Shown: positions 22,435 to 30,992 of the stretch, piece after piece
How positions within the stretch are numbered: position 1 is the first letter of the stretch
Layout of the letters: every line of letters begins with the position of its first letter
Assembly: GCA_045586405.1 (NCBI GenBank)
Contig: JAZNAG010000019.1
Coordinates: forward strand, 1 to 36,217
Direction of reading: 5' to 3'
Source: SIG607 sp045586405
GTDB taxonomy: Bacteria > Bacillota > Clostridia > Oscillospirales > Acutalibacteraceae
DNA length: 36,217 bases
Program-made: the position numbers and the translations under genes
The notes under the pieces: generated by a model
Database searches by the model: none
What the model was told of the DNA's origin: nothing
What the model saw: only the letters and a program-made list of their open reading frames with translations

Positions 22435-24465
22435 CTATTTATTTGCCTCGTCTATTACCTTTTGGGCAATGTGTGAGGGAACTTCTTCATAACGCTCAAA
22501 CTCTAAAGTAAAGGTGGCTATACCGCCTGTTATAGAGCGCATTGCGGTGGCAAAGTCGCTCATTTCGGCAATGGGCACCTCGCCAACAACCTCTTGCTGT
22601 TTGTTGCTCAGAGGATTCATACCGATTATTCTGCCGCGGCGCTTATTTATATCGCCGATAACATCGCCAAGGTTATCCTCAGGGAGAACAACAGTAAGTT
22701 TTCCAAAAGGCTCAAGCAAAACGGGAGCGCATTGTGGAATACCCTCTTTAAAGGCAAGGGAAGCGGCGGTTTTAAAGGACATTTCGGAAGAGTCAACAGG
22801 GTGGTAAGAGCCGTCATAAAGATTAGCTTTTATGCCGACCATCGGATAGCCTGCAAGTACACCCTTTGTAACCGAATCGCGAAGACCTTTTTCAACGGCA
22901 GGGAAGAAGTTTTTGGGAACGGCGCCGCCAACAACGCTTTCTTCAAAGATAAGTTCGTCGCTGTCAGAGGGTGAGAACTCAATCCAAACATCGCCAAACT
23001 GACCGTGACCGCCCGACTGTTTCTTATATTTACCCTGCACCTTAGTAGATTTTCTTATAGTTTCTCTGTAAGCAACCTTGGGAGCCTTGAGAACAACCTC
23101 GGCACCGAATTTTGCTTTAAGACGGGATGCGATAACATCAATATGCACCTCTCCCATAGCCGAAAGCACAGATTCAAGGGTATCGGTTTTAAAACCAAAG
23201 GAAATGGTGGGATCTTCCTCGCAAAGTCTTGCCATACCGGTGGCAATTTTTTCTTCCTCGCCCTTATTTTTGGGATAAACCGCAGAAGAAATGCAGGGAG
23301 CGGGGAATAGGGTTTTGCAAACGGCAGGACCGCCTGAGGCAGACAGTGTGTCGCCCGTTTTAACGTCGCCAAGCTTTGAAACACAGCCGATATCACCGGG
23401 ATAGAGAACGGAAACGTCTTCTTGTTTACCGCCCTTTGATACCATAATTTTGCTGAGTCTTTCTTCTTTGCCTGTGCGCAGACAGTTAAGGCGCAAATCG
23501 TTTGTAACCTTGCCGGACACTACCTTGAAGTAAGAGAGTCTGCCAACAAAAGCATCGGCAACGGTTTTGAAAACGAAAATCTTGGGTTTTGCGGTTTCGT
23601 CAGGTAAAATTTCCTCACCGTTTTCGTCGGTTAAAGAGCCCTTATCTGCGGCGGGTAAGATTTTATAAAGGAGATCGGCAAATAGCGGAATAGCCTCGCC
23701 ACTTGCCTGAACGCCGCAGAATACAGGACAGATATCGCCTGATTTCATACCGCTTTGCAGAGCGCCGATAACCTCTTCGTCGGTGAAAACTTCGCCGTTG
23801 AAATATTTGTCCATAAGGGTTTCGTCGGTACTGGCAACCGCCTCTAAAAGCAGGTCGCGCATTTTTGTTATTTCGTCGGTGGGGGTAAAGTTTATCTGAG
23901 TAAGGGTAAGCCCCTCGGCTCTGAAGGCGGTATTGTTTATAAGGTTAACGTAAGCCGTAACGGCATCGTTTTCAACAATGGGAGCAACAACGGGGCAAAC
24001 CGAAGCGCCGTAATTGGCAGTAAGGGCAGATACAACTCTGTAATAATGAGCGTGGGTAGAATTAAGTTTTCCGATAAAGAAGGCAATACCCTTGCCTGTT
24101 TCACGGGCAATTTCATAAGACTTTTTAGCACCTGCGGTAAGACCTGATTTACCCGAAATAACAATTACTGCGTTTTCAGCAGCCGAAAGTCCTTCATAAA
24201 CGCCCGAAACAAAGTCAAACTGACCGGGGGCGTCAAGCAGGTTGATTTTCAGCCCGTCAGCCTCAATAGGATAAAAGGAAAGCCCCAAAGAAGCGCCGCG
24301 TTTCTTTTCTTCGCTGTCAAAATCCATAACGGTAGAGCCAACTGCACCAATGCGTTCAATTATGCCTGCATTATAAAGCAGTGCGTCTGCCAGAGTGGTC
24401 TTTCCTGAGCCACCGTGGCCCAGCAAAACGACGTTTTTGATTTTGTCTGTAGAATAGTCTTTCAT
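22435..24465 (-). CDS. EF-G-like translational GTPase paralogue (EF-G-II type)
   Basis: A 676-residue protein with the EF-G domain order: GTPase domain (about 1-270), domain II, and domains III-V ending in EVPIAEMSDFATAMRSITGGIATFTLEFERYEEVP. The P-loop is GHGGSGKT (16-23). Three GTPase motifs deviate: switch I has RGASL where RGITI is usual; G3 is DAPGQFDF with Gln81 in place of the catalytic His; G4 is IGKLNSTHA (131-134) in place of NKMD. Such paralogues are known in Firmicutes beside true fusA and are not the main translocase. GAGTGCTGATTT lies before the ATG, and the promoter and a leader hairpin are upstream. Confidence 0.88.
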   Translation of the reverse strand: MKDYSTDKIKNVVLLGHGGSGKTTLADALLYNAGIIERIGAVGSTVMDFDSEEKKRGASLGLSFYPIEADGLKINLLDAPGQFDFVSGVYEGLSAAENAVIVISGKSGLTAGAKKSYEIARETGKGIAFFIGKLNSTHAHYYRVVSALTANYGASVCPVVAPIVENDAVTAYVNLINNTAFRAEGLTLTQINFTPTDEITKMRDLLLEAVASTDETLMDKYFNGEVFTDEEVIGALQSGMKSGDICPVFCGVQASGEAIPLFADLLYKILPAADKGSLTDENGEEILPDETAKPKIFVFKTVADAFVGRLSYFKVVSGKVTNDLRLNCLRTGKEERLSKIMVSKGGKQEDVSVLYPGDIGCVSKLGDVKTGDTLSASGGPAVCKTLFPAPCISSAVYPKNKGEEEKIATGMARLCEEDPTISFGFKTDTLESVLSAMGEVHIDVIASRLKAKFGAEVVLKAPKVAYRETIRKSTKVQGKYKKQSGGHGQFGDVWIEFSPSDSDELIFEESVVGGAVPKNFFPAVEKGLRDSVTKGVLAGYPMVGIKANLYDGSYHPVDSSEMSFKTAASLAFKEGIPQCAPVLLEPFGKLTVVLPEDNLGDVIGDINKRRGRIIGMNPLSNKQQEVVGEVPIAEMSDFATAMRSITGGIATFTLEFERYEEVPSHIAQKVIDEANK

Positions 24466-24486
24466 AAATCAGCACTCCTTATGTAA

Positions 24487-24504
24487 AAACCGAAAAATCG
24501 GTTT
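24487..24504 (-). promoter_or_regulatory. leader hairpin before the EF-G-like gene
   Basis: On the minus strand AAACCGA, TTTT, TCGGTTT is followed by TTACATAAGGAG. It resembles a weak attenuator just upstream of the ribosome binding site. Confidence 0.45.
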
Positions 24505-24518
24505 GTTAGTATAAGCAA

Positions 24519-24547
24519 ATTATAGCACAGTTATTTGTTATAATCAA
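24519..24547 (-). promoter_or_regulatory. promoter of the EF-G-like gene
   Basis: On the minus strand TTGATT (24547-24542), 17 bases, TATAAT (24524-24519). Confidence 0.75.
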
Positions 24548-24723
24548 CATATTTTTTTAAAAATGTTTGATTTTTTTGTATAAAGAGCACACAAAACCGC
24601 AAATTACTAAAATGTAATATTTGACCAAAAAAGAAACATTTTTGTAATGAAACTGTAATCGAAATAGGGGGAATTTTAACAAATACATTTATATAATAGT
24701 AATATAGAAAGGAAGGGATCGTT

Positions 24724-25317
24724 ATGAAGAGAATTTTGATAGTTCTTTTAGCATTACTGATAGTGTTTGCTACCGGTCTTTGTTCCCTTTCTGCCTTTGG
24801 TCTTTATGCTGACGAAGCAGAGGCTGTTGTTACAGCTGACGAAAATCTCGTAATGGCAAACCGCTTCCAGAATATGCTTAACAACAATTATGCGTACGGC
24901 GACGAATTTATGAGTGTTGATAAAATACTTCTTGCTTCACAGCTTTCTCTTTTAGATGAGAGCAAGGACGGCAAAATTGCCAATGCCGATATCATTGCTT
25001 TTGCCAAGGATATGTACGGAATTGACGCTGCGGTATTTGCCGACGAGGGTAGCCAGCCGCTAAGCGCTGACGGTGTTACCGAGATTTTGCCAAGAGGCTA
25101 CAGCGTTTTCGTTCATAGGGTTGAAGAAGTTACAGAAAACGAGGACGGCACCTACACCGTATTTTCTGTGGTAAGCGCCGAGGACCACGACGGTAATATT
25201 ACTGAGTATGAATCGGTTTCAAGTTTTGCAAAAAGTGAGGGCAGCAGATTTGGCTATATTCTTATTTCCAGTGAGCTTTTTGAAGCCGCTGACAGCCAGT
25301 CCGTTTTCATAATGTAA
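24724..25317 (+). CDS. exported protein with an EF-hand-like loop
   Basis: A 197-residue protein with a Sec signal peptide (MKRILIVLLALLIVFATGLCSLSA, cleavage probably near residue 24). Residues 78-89, DESKDGKIANAD, match the EF-hand/dockerin calcium loop with acids at positions 1, 5 and 12 and Ile at 8. No full dockerin repeat is present. A beta-rich C-terminal half (VFVHRVEEVTENEDGTYTVFSVV) follows. No known family was recognised. GAAAGGAAGGG lies before the ATG. A -10-like TATAAT is at 24692-24697, but no -35 is convincing. Confidence 0.7.
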   Translation: MKRILIVLLALLIVFATGLCSLSAFGLYADEAEAVVTADENLVMANRFQNMLNNNYAYGDEFMSVDKILLASQLSLLDESKDGKIANADIIAFAKDMYGIDAAVFADEGSQPLSADGVTEILPRGYSVFVHRVEEVTENEDGTYTVFSVVSAEDHDGNITEYESVSSFAKSEGSRFGYILISSELFEAADSQSVFIM

Positions 25318-25342
25318 TATATATATAATGTAAGAAAAAATT

Positions 25343-25370
25343 AAACGGAGTCTTGCGACTCCGTTTTTTT
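25343..25370. terminator. bidirectional terminator
   Basis: AAACGGAGTC pairs with GACTCCGTTT around TTGC, with further T. It lies between the convergent genes ending at 25317 and 25375. Confidence 0.85.
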
Positions 25371-25374
25371 GTTT

Positions 25375-26094
25375 TTATTTTATAAGTGTATTTCTTGTTT
25401 TCTTACTACTCTTTAATTTGTTTTCAAAATAAAGAATGTTTGAATAGTAGGTTGAGCAGTCTTCGGTAAGTTCTTTTAAAACAGCGTTGCTGTCGTTGTT
25501 CTGGTAAGCGGCGGCGGCAACGGCGGCTACTGTAAAGGTAGCAGCTTCCTGATCGGCGTGAACGAAGATATCAACCATAGCATCACAAAATTTCTTTATC
25601 TGTTTTTTGTTGCCCGATTCAAGAAGCGTTTTTATGTCTGGAATAAGATGATCTTTATAAAAAGCGGTGGCCAAAAATCTGCCGTTTGCGGCAACGTGGG
25701 CTTTATAAGTTTCTTTATTGTTGGGGAATATAGCAAGAAGCTTCTGAGTAAGGCCCGAAAGGTCAATATTATCACCGTTTTGTGCGGTGGGCAGGGCAAC
25801 GGCGGAAGCCTCGCGCTTTTTAGCGATGCTCAGTTTTTTGCGAAGAGTATCGGTAAAGTCAATAGCAACGCTTTCAATATCCTTTTCACTTTGTGTTTCG
25901 TCAAAAAGATAAGAAGAAACGGTTTTAAGATCTTCGTTTTCCTCGGCGAAAAGAAGCTCGTAGCATTTAACCTGCTCGTTATAATTTATTTTAATGGTTT
26001 TGTCATTTACACCAAAGGTGCCGTCTTCATTTGCTTTTATTTCGTTTTCGGCAAAGAAGGGGGAAAGAAATTTAATAAGTGAGTCATAAAACAT
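25375..26094 (-). CDS. hypothetical cytoplasmic protein
   Basis: A 239-residue protein from ATG 26094; an ATG five codons earlier lacks a ribosome binding site, while GGTGG lies before this one, so the start is uncertain. It has no signal peptide or membrane helix. The C-terminal half is Ala-rich and helical (AAVAAAAYQNNDSNAVLKEL), ending in a basic tail. A KAHVAANGRFLATAFYKDHLIP segment stands out as potentially conserved. I recognise no family or catalytic motif. It has a promoter of its own and a shared terminator. Confidence 0.65.
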   Translation of the reverse strand: MFYDSLIKFLSPFFAENEIKANEDGTFGVNDKTIKINYNEQVKCYELLFAEENEDLKTVSSYLFDETQSEKDIESVAIDFTDTLRKKLSIAKKREASAVALPTAQNGDNIDLSGLTQKLLAIFPNNKETYKAHVAANGRFLATAFYKDHLIPDIKTLLESGNKKQIKKFCDAMVDIFVHADQEAATFTVAAVAAAAYQNNDSNAVLKELTEDCSTYYSNILYFENKLKSSKKTRNTLIK

Positions 26095-26125
26095 AATCTG
26101 TACCACCATAATATTTAGTGTGTAT

Positions 26126-26154
26126 AGTATATCACGGAAAAGAAGATTTGTCTA
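26126..26154 (-). promoter_or_regulatory. promoter of the hypothetical gene ending at 25375
   Basis: On the minus strand TAGACA (26154-26149), 17 bases, TATACT (26131-26126). Confidence 0.65.
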
Positions 26155-26214
26155 TTGTTTTTTTAAAGGTCAGAAAAAGTCAAAAAATATTTGCAATTTA
26201 TTCACAAAAACCTA

Positions 26215-26242
26215 TTGACAAACGGTAAAAAAGGGTTATAAT
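26215..26242 (+). promoter_or_regulatory. promoter of the hrcA operon
   Basis: TTGACA, 16 bases, TATAAT, directly upstream of the CIRCE element. Confidence 0.85.
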
Positions 26243-26251
26243 ATAATTGCG

Positions 26252-26278
26252 TTAGCACTCTGGTGGTTAGAGTGCTAA
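26252..26278 (+). promoter_or_regulatory. CIRCE element (HrcA operator)
   Basis: TTAGCACTC, nine bases, GAGTGCTAA: a full match to the CIRCE consensus, placed between promoter and hrcA. It predicts heat-shock control of the operon by HrcA. Confidence 0.98.
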
Positions 26279-26300
26279 TTTAAAAAGGAGTGTGAAAAGG

Positions 26301-27338
26301 ATGGAACTAACACCGAGAAAACAGGCGATTTTGGCAGCTATCGTGAAGTATCACATCGCTACCGGTGCACCTGTGGGCTCAAAATGGCTTACTACCACCC
26401 TTGAAAACGCTCCCTCCTCAGCAACGCTGAGAAACGAAATGAGTGAGCTCGACAGTATGGGCTTTCTTGAACAGCCACATACCTCGGCAGGCAGAGTTCC
26501 TACCGGCAAGGGTTACGAATTTTACGTTACCAACCTTATGAAAAAGGACGATATTTCGGACAGAGAAAAGGCTTATATAGACAGATGTATTGAAGAGTGT
26601 TATGCCGACACCGAAAGCATACAGCTGTCTGCCGCAAAAATTCTTTCTCGCCTTACGGGGCTTCCTGCTTTTGCCGCAAAGGTGGCAGGGGAAGAGGCTG
26701 TTATTAAAAAGGTGCAGATAACACTTCTTTCAAACCGACTTATAATGATGGTGGTAATGACCAATGACGGCAGAACCAAAAGCAAACTGATAAGAAGCAC
26801 GGCGGCCATAAATTACAGCGTTATAGAATCTCTTGAAAAAATCGCCAAGGAAAAAATAGAGGGTAAAAGCTTTAACCAGCTTACTTTTGCCGCTTTGCAA
26901 AACATATATGCAGCATTTAACGGCGACGCGCTTGCCCTTATGAATATCATAGCCAGTCTTTTTGATATGATAAATGAAATGGGACAGCCTCAGATAGAGT
27001 TTTCGGGCGAAACCAACATTTATTCGATGTTAGGTGAAAGTGGGCGTGCAGGAAGACTCCTTATGTTTCTTGAAAACAAAGACGCGGTTATGTCAATAAT
27101 AGGCGAAAAACTTGACAGAGTGGGAGTTATCTTTGGTGCCGATACAGGCTTTAAAGAGCTTGAAAAAACAACAATAATAGTAGCGCCTTACGGTCCTAAA
27201 GACTTGCCTGTGGGCAGAATAGGCGTTATAGGTCCCACAAGAATGTCTTACGGACAAATTGTTCCGTCTATTGCCTACCTTGCTTCAAGACTCAGCGAAG
27301 TTTTAAATGAAAGTATAAAGGATTTGGAGGAAATATAA
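26301..27338 (+). CDS. hrcA: heat-inducible transcriptional repressor HrcA
   Basis: A 345-residue repressor from ATG 26301, chosen because AAGGAG lies ten bases upstream and MELTPRKQAIL matches the usual N-terminus. The GTG three codons earlier is too close to that site. The winged helix spans about residues 5-75, with TGAPVGSK and SSATLRNEMSELDSMGFLEQPHTSAGRVPTGKGY, the strong HrcA signature. The rest is the dimer and GroEL-responsive part, ending in IGPTRMSYGQIVPSIAYLA. It binds the CIRCE upstream and so represses its own operon. grpE follows without a gap. Confidence 0.98.
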   Translation: MELTPRKQAILAAIVKYHIATGAPVGSKWLTTTLENAPSSATLRNEMSELDSMGFLEQPHTSAGRVPTGKGYEFYVTNLMKKDDISDREKAYIDRCIEECYADTESIQLSAAKILSRLTGLPAFAAKVAGEEAVIKKVQITLLSNRLIMMVVMTNDGRTKSKLIRSTAAINYSVIESLEKIAKEKIEGKSFNQLTFAALQNIYAAFNGDALALMNIIASLFDMINEMGQPQIEFSGETNIYSMLGESGRAGRLLMFLENKDAVMSIIGEKLDRVGVIFGADTGFKELEKTTIIVAPYGPKDLPVGRIGVIGPTRMSYGQIVPSIAYLASRLSEVLNESIKDLEEI

Positions 27339-27854
27339 GTGGCTGAAGAAAAGAAAACCACAGGCGAAGAGCCCGTAACAGAAAAGGAAGAAAAAAAGCC
27401 CAAAAAGGCAAAAAAATCTGACGAAGCCGAAAAGCTCAGAGAAGAACTCGGCAAAACAAAGGATTTATTAAGCAGAACGGCGGCAGAATTTGACAACTTT
27501 AAAAAGCGTACCGAAAAGGAAAGGCTCAGCGTTGCCGAATATGCAAAGGCAAATATGTTTAAAGATTTTCTGCCAATACTCGATAACGCAGGTCGCGCTA
27601 TGGCGGCAAACGGCGGTGAAGATTACTGCAAGGGGCTTGAAATGATTATAAAACAGTTTTTAGCTGTTCCCGAAAAAATGAACATAACGGCACTGGCTAA
27701 AGAGGGAGATGCATTTGATCCTAACTTCCACGAGGCAGTTGTGCACATTGAGGACGAAAGCCTTGGTGAAAACACCGTAGCAGAAGTGTTGCAGCAGGGT
27801 TATAAAATCGGTGATACCGTTATCCGCGCCGCAATGGTAAAAGTAGCAAATTAA
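27339..27854 (+). CDS. grpE: nucleotide exchange factor GrpE
   Basis: A 171-residue co-chaperone starting at GTG right after the hrcA stop, with GGAGG upstream. A charged, low-complexity N-terminus precedes a long coiled coil (about 28-60, LREELGKTKDLLSRTAAEFDNFKKRTEKER). The beta-rich head ends in DPNFHEAVVHIEDESLGENTVAEVLQQGYKIGDTVIRAAMVKVAN, the GrpE signature. It releases ADP from DnaK. Confidence 0.98.
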   Translation: MAEEKKTTGEEPVTEKEEKKPKKAKKSDEAEKLREELGKTKDLLSRTAAEFDNFKKRTEKERLSVAEYAKANMFKDFLPILDNAGRAMAANGGEDYCKGLEMIIKQFLAVPEKMNITALAKEGDAFDPNFHEAVVHIEDESLGENTVAEVLQQGYKIGDTVIRAAMVKVAN

Positions 27855-27892
27855 AAATAAAAATATACATTATATATAAGGAGAAATTCATT

Positions 27893-29731
27893 ATGGGTAA
27901 AATTATAGGTATTGACCTTGGTACAACAAACTCTTGTGTAGCAGTTATGGAAGGCGGCGAAGCCGTAGTTATTCCTAACGCTGAAGGCGGCAGAACTACA
28001 CCTTCTGTTGTAGCATTTTCAAAAACAGGCGAAAGAATGGTAGGTCAGGTTGCAAAGCGTCAGGCTATCACCAACCCCGACAGAACTATCAGCTCAATTA
28101 AGCGTGATATGGGTACTTCTCATACCGTTGCTATTGACGACAAAAACTACACTCCTCAGGAAATTTCAGCTATTATTCTGCAGAAATTAAAGGCTGATGC
28201 CGAAAGCTATCTCGGCACCACCGTTACTGAGGCTGTTATTACCGTTCCTGCTTACTTTACCGACGCTCAGCGTCAGGCAACCAAGGATGCAGGTAAAATT
28301 GCAGGTCTTGAAGTAAAGCGTATCATCAACGAGCCTACCGCTGCAGCTCTTGCTTACTCTATTGATAAGGAAGACGACCAGAAGGTTATGGTATATGACC
28401 TTGGCGGCGGTACCTTCGACGTTTCTATTATTGAAATGGGCGACGGCGTTCAGGAGGTTCTTGCTACTGCAGGTAACAACCGTCTTGGCGGTGACGACTT
28501 CGATAAGCGCGTTATGGATTATATCGTTGCTGCCTTTAAGGCTGAGCAGGGTATTGACCTTAGCAATGATAAAATGGCTATGCAGAGAATTAAAGAGGCG
28601 GCTGAAAAGGCTAAAATTGACCTTTCGGGTATGACTACTGCCGATATTAACCTGCCCTTTATTACTGCCGATGCAACAGGTCCCAAGCACTTTGAAACCT
28701 CTATTACAAGAGCTAAGTTTAACGAGCTTACTGCCGACCTTGTAGAAGCTACTATGGGCCCCGTTCGTCAGGCACTTGCCGATTCAGGACTTCAGAAAAA
28801 CGAAATCAACAAGGTGCTTATGGTAGGCGGTTCTTCAAGAATTCCTGCCGTTCAGGAAGCCGTTAAGAACTTTATCGGTACCGAGCCCTTCAAGGGTATC
28901 AACCCCGACGAATGTGTAGCGCTCGGCGCCGCACTTCAGGGCGGTGTACTCGGCGGCGACGTTAAGGGACTTCTTCTCCTTGACGTAACTCCCCTTTCTC
29001 TCGGTATTGAAACCATGGGCGGTGTTTCTACAAAGGTTATTGAAAGAAATACCACCATTCCTACCAAGAAGAGCCAGATTTTCTCTACCGCCGCTGACGG
29101 TCAGACCTCTGTTGAGGTAAATGTACTTCAGGGTGAAAGAGAATTTGCAAGAGACAATAAACAGCTCGGTGTATTCCACCTTGACGGAATTGCTCCTGCT
29201 CCCCGTGGTATCCCCCAGATCGAAGTTACCTTTGATATTGACGCTAACGGTATCGTTCACGTATCTGCCAAGGACCTTGGCACAGGCAAAGAGCAGTCTA
29301 TCACCATTACCTCTAACACAAATATGTCTAAAGAGGATATTGAGAAGGCTGTTCAGGAAGCCGCTCAGTACGAAAGCGAAGACAAGAAGCGCAGAGAAGA
29401 GGTTGACCTCAGAAATAATGCCGACCAGATGATTTATCAGACCGAAAAGACCGTTAACGAGTTCGGCGATAAACTCACTGACGAAGAAAAGAACAAAATC
29501 AACACCGCAAAAGAAGCTTTGAAAGAGGCTCTCAAGGGTACAGATATTGAGACAATAAAAGCTAAACAGGAAGAACTTCAGAAAGAAGTTTACGCCGTAA
29601 GCGAAAAGGTATATAAAGCTGCTGCAGAGGCACAAAATGCTGCCGGCGGCGCACAGCCTCAGGGTGAAGGCGCACCCGATAACAATGTTTACGATGCAGA
29701 TTTCTCTGACGTGGATGACGCAAACAAATAA
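27893..29731 (+). CDS. dnaK: molecular chaperone DnaK (Hsp70)
   Basis: A 612-residue Hsp70 starting IIGIDLGTTNSCVAV with AAGGAG upstream. The ATPase domain has VYDLGGGTFDVSII (phosphate loop) and VLMVGGSSRIPAVQ. The substrate domain follows with LLLDVTPLSLGIETMGG and ends in a helical lid and the acidic YDADFSDVDDANK tail. Length is typical. It folds and disaggregates proteins with DnaJ and GrpE from the same operon. Strong codon bias fits high expression. Confidence 0.99.
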   Translation: MGKIIGIDLGTTNSCVAVMEGGEAVVIPNAEGGRTTPSVVAFSKTGERMVGQVAKRQAITNPDRTISSIKRDMGTSHTVAIDDKNYTPQEISAIILQKLKADAESYLGTTVTEAVITVPAYFTDAQRQATKDAGKIAGLEVKRIINEPTAAALAYSIDKEDDQKVMVYDLGGGTFDVSIIEMGDGVQEVLATAGNNRLGGDDFDKRVMDYIVAAFKAEQGIDLSNDKMAMQRIKEAAEKAKIDLSGMTTADINLPFITADATGPKHFETSITRAKFNELTADLVEATMGPVRQALADSGLQKNEINKVLMVGGSSRIPAVQEAVKNFIGTEPFKGINPDECVALGAALQGGVLGGDVKGLLLLDVTPLSLGIETMGGVSTKVIERNTTIPTKKSQIFSTAADGQTSVEVNVLQGEREFARDNKQLGVFHLDGIAPAPRGIPQIEVTFDIDANGIVHVSAKDLGTGKEQSITITSNTNMSKEDIEKAVQEAAQYESEDKKRREEVDLRNNADQMIYQTEKTVNEFGDKLTDEEKNKINTAKEALKEALKGTDIETIKAKQEELQKEVYAVSEKVYKAAAEAQNAAGGAQPQGEGAPDNNVYDADFSDVDDANK

Positions 29732-29743
29732 TTAAACTCAACT

Positions 29744-29767
29744 GGGAAAGAGGGTGACCTCTTTCCC
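29744..29767 (+). promoter_or_regulatory. hairpin between dnaK and dnaJ
   Basis: GGGAAAGAGG pairs perfectly with CCTCTTTCCC around GTGA. No T run follows, so it is not a terminator. It may mark an mRNA processing or stabilising site that lets dnaK be expressed above dnaJ. Confidence 0.6.
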
Positions 29768-29795
29768 TAGTCCCTCTATTAAGGAGATAAATTAA

Positions 29796-30956
29796 GTGGC
29801 GGATAAACGTGATTATTACGAAGTGCTTGGTGTAGACAAGGGCGTCGGTGACGACGAACTTAAAAAAGCATATCGTAAAGCGGCAAAAAAATATCATCCC
29901 GACCTGCACCCGGGGGATGCCGAAGCCGAAAAAAACTTTAAAGAAGTAAACGAAGCTTATGAAATACTGTCAGACAAGGAAAAACGCGCCCGTTATGACC
30001 AGTTTGGTCATGCCGGTGTTGATCCCAACTTTGGCGCAGGTCAGGGCGGAAACCCCTTTGGCGGTGGTTTCGGCGGTGGCTTTGGCGATTTTGGTGACCT
30101 TGGAGATATTTTGGGCTCTATGTTCGGCGGCGGCTTCGGCGGCGGCAGAAGAAGAGATCCCAACGCCCCAAGACGCGGTGCAGATACGGCTACAAGTATA
30201 GTTATTTCCTTTATGGAAGCGGCTAAGGGTTGTAAAAAGGATATTCGCATAACAAGGACAGACAGCTGTTCTGAATGTGGCGGCAGCGGTGCTGAAAAAG
30301 GCACTCATCCGAAAACCTGTCAGACCTGTCACGGAAGCGGTCAGGTGACCTCTGCAAGAAGAACACCCTTTGGTGTTATGCAGACACAGGAGGCTTGTGA
30401 AACCTGCCGCGGCAGTGGTAGAATTATTGAAAAACCCTGCCGTAAATGTGCAGGCAAGGGCAGAATAAGAGTTACAAGTGATAAGAGTATTGATATTCCT
30501 GCAGGTATTGATGACGGACAGGGAATTACTCTTCGCGGCGGCGGTGACGCAGGTGTTAACGGCGGTCCAGCAGGAGATCTTCATATTACCGTTTCGGTGC
30601 GTCCGCATCCTATTTTTGAGCGAGAAGGCTTTGACATTTTCTGCGAGGTACCTATTACTTATTCACAGGCGGCGCTGGGTGATGAAATAACAGTTCCCAC
30701 CCTTGACGGTAAGGCTAAATTTACCATTCACGAGGGAACGCAACCCGGTGACGAGTTTAAACTCAGAGGCAAAGGTATAAAACGCCTTAATTATTCGGGC
30801 TTTGGCGACGAATATGTAAAAATTGTTGTTGAAATTCCTAAGGATTTGAACAAAGAACAGAAAAAGAAGCTGGAAGAATTCGATAAAAGTCTTGATGATA
30901 AAAACTATAAAAAACGTAAAAGCTTCTTCGACAAGGTAAAGGATTTGTTTGATTAA
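29796..30956 (+). CDS. dnaJ: molecular chaperone DnaJ
   Basis: A 386-residue protein from GTG 29796, with AAGGAG upstream. The J domain (1-70) carries YHPDLHPGD with the HPD tripeptide. A long Gly/Phe-rich linker (about 76-120) and four zinc-binding CxxCxGxG repeats follow: CSECGGSG, CQTCHGSG, CETCRGSG and CRKCAGKG. C-terminal peptide-binding domains complete the type I layout. It delivers clients to DnaK and stimulates its ATPase. Last gene of the operon. Confidence 0.98.
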   Translation: MADKRDYYEVLGVDKGVGDDELKKAYRKAAKKYHPDLHPGDAEAEKNFKEVNEAYEILSDKEKRARYDQFGHAGVDPNFGAGQGGNPFGGGFGGGFGDFGDLGDILGSMFGGGFGGGRRRDPNAPRRGADTATSIVISFMEAAKGCKKDIRITRTDSCSECGGSGAEKGTHPKTCQTCHGSGQVTSARRTPFGVMQTQEACETCRGSGRIIEKPCRKCAGKGRIRVTSDKSIDIPAGIDDGQGITLRGGGDAGVNGGPAGDLHITVSVRPHPIFEREGFDIFCEVPITYSQAALGDEITVPTLDGKAKFTIHEGTQPGDEFKLRGKGIKRLNYSGFGDEYVKIVVEIPKDLNKEQKKKLEEFDKSLDDKNYKKRKSFFDKVKDLFD

Positions 30957-30957
30957 C

Positions 30958-30986
30958 TTGACAAAGAAGTGTAAAGTGAATATAAT
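30958..30986 (+). promoter_or_regulatory. consensus promoter of the cysE operon
   Basis: TTGACA, 17 bases, TATAAT, starting two bases after the dnaJ stop; transcription should begin near 30993 and include the T-box leader. Confidence 0.92.
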
Positions 30987-30992
30987 ATAGTA

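Noticed and set aside
28835..29635. 266-codon open frame antisense to dnaK (and another at 28187-28690)
   Set aside because: It lies wholly within dnaK and arises from the strong codon bias of that gene; no ribosome binding site or family resemblance.
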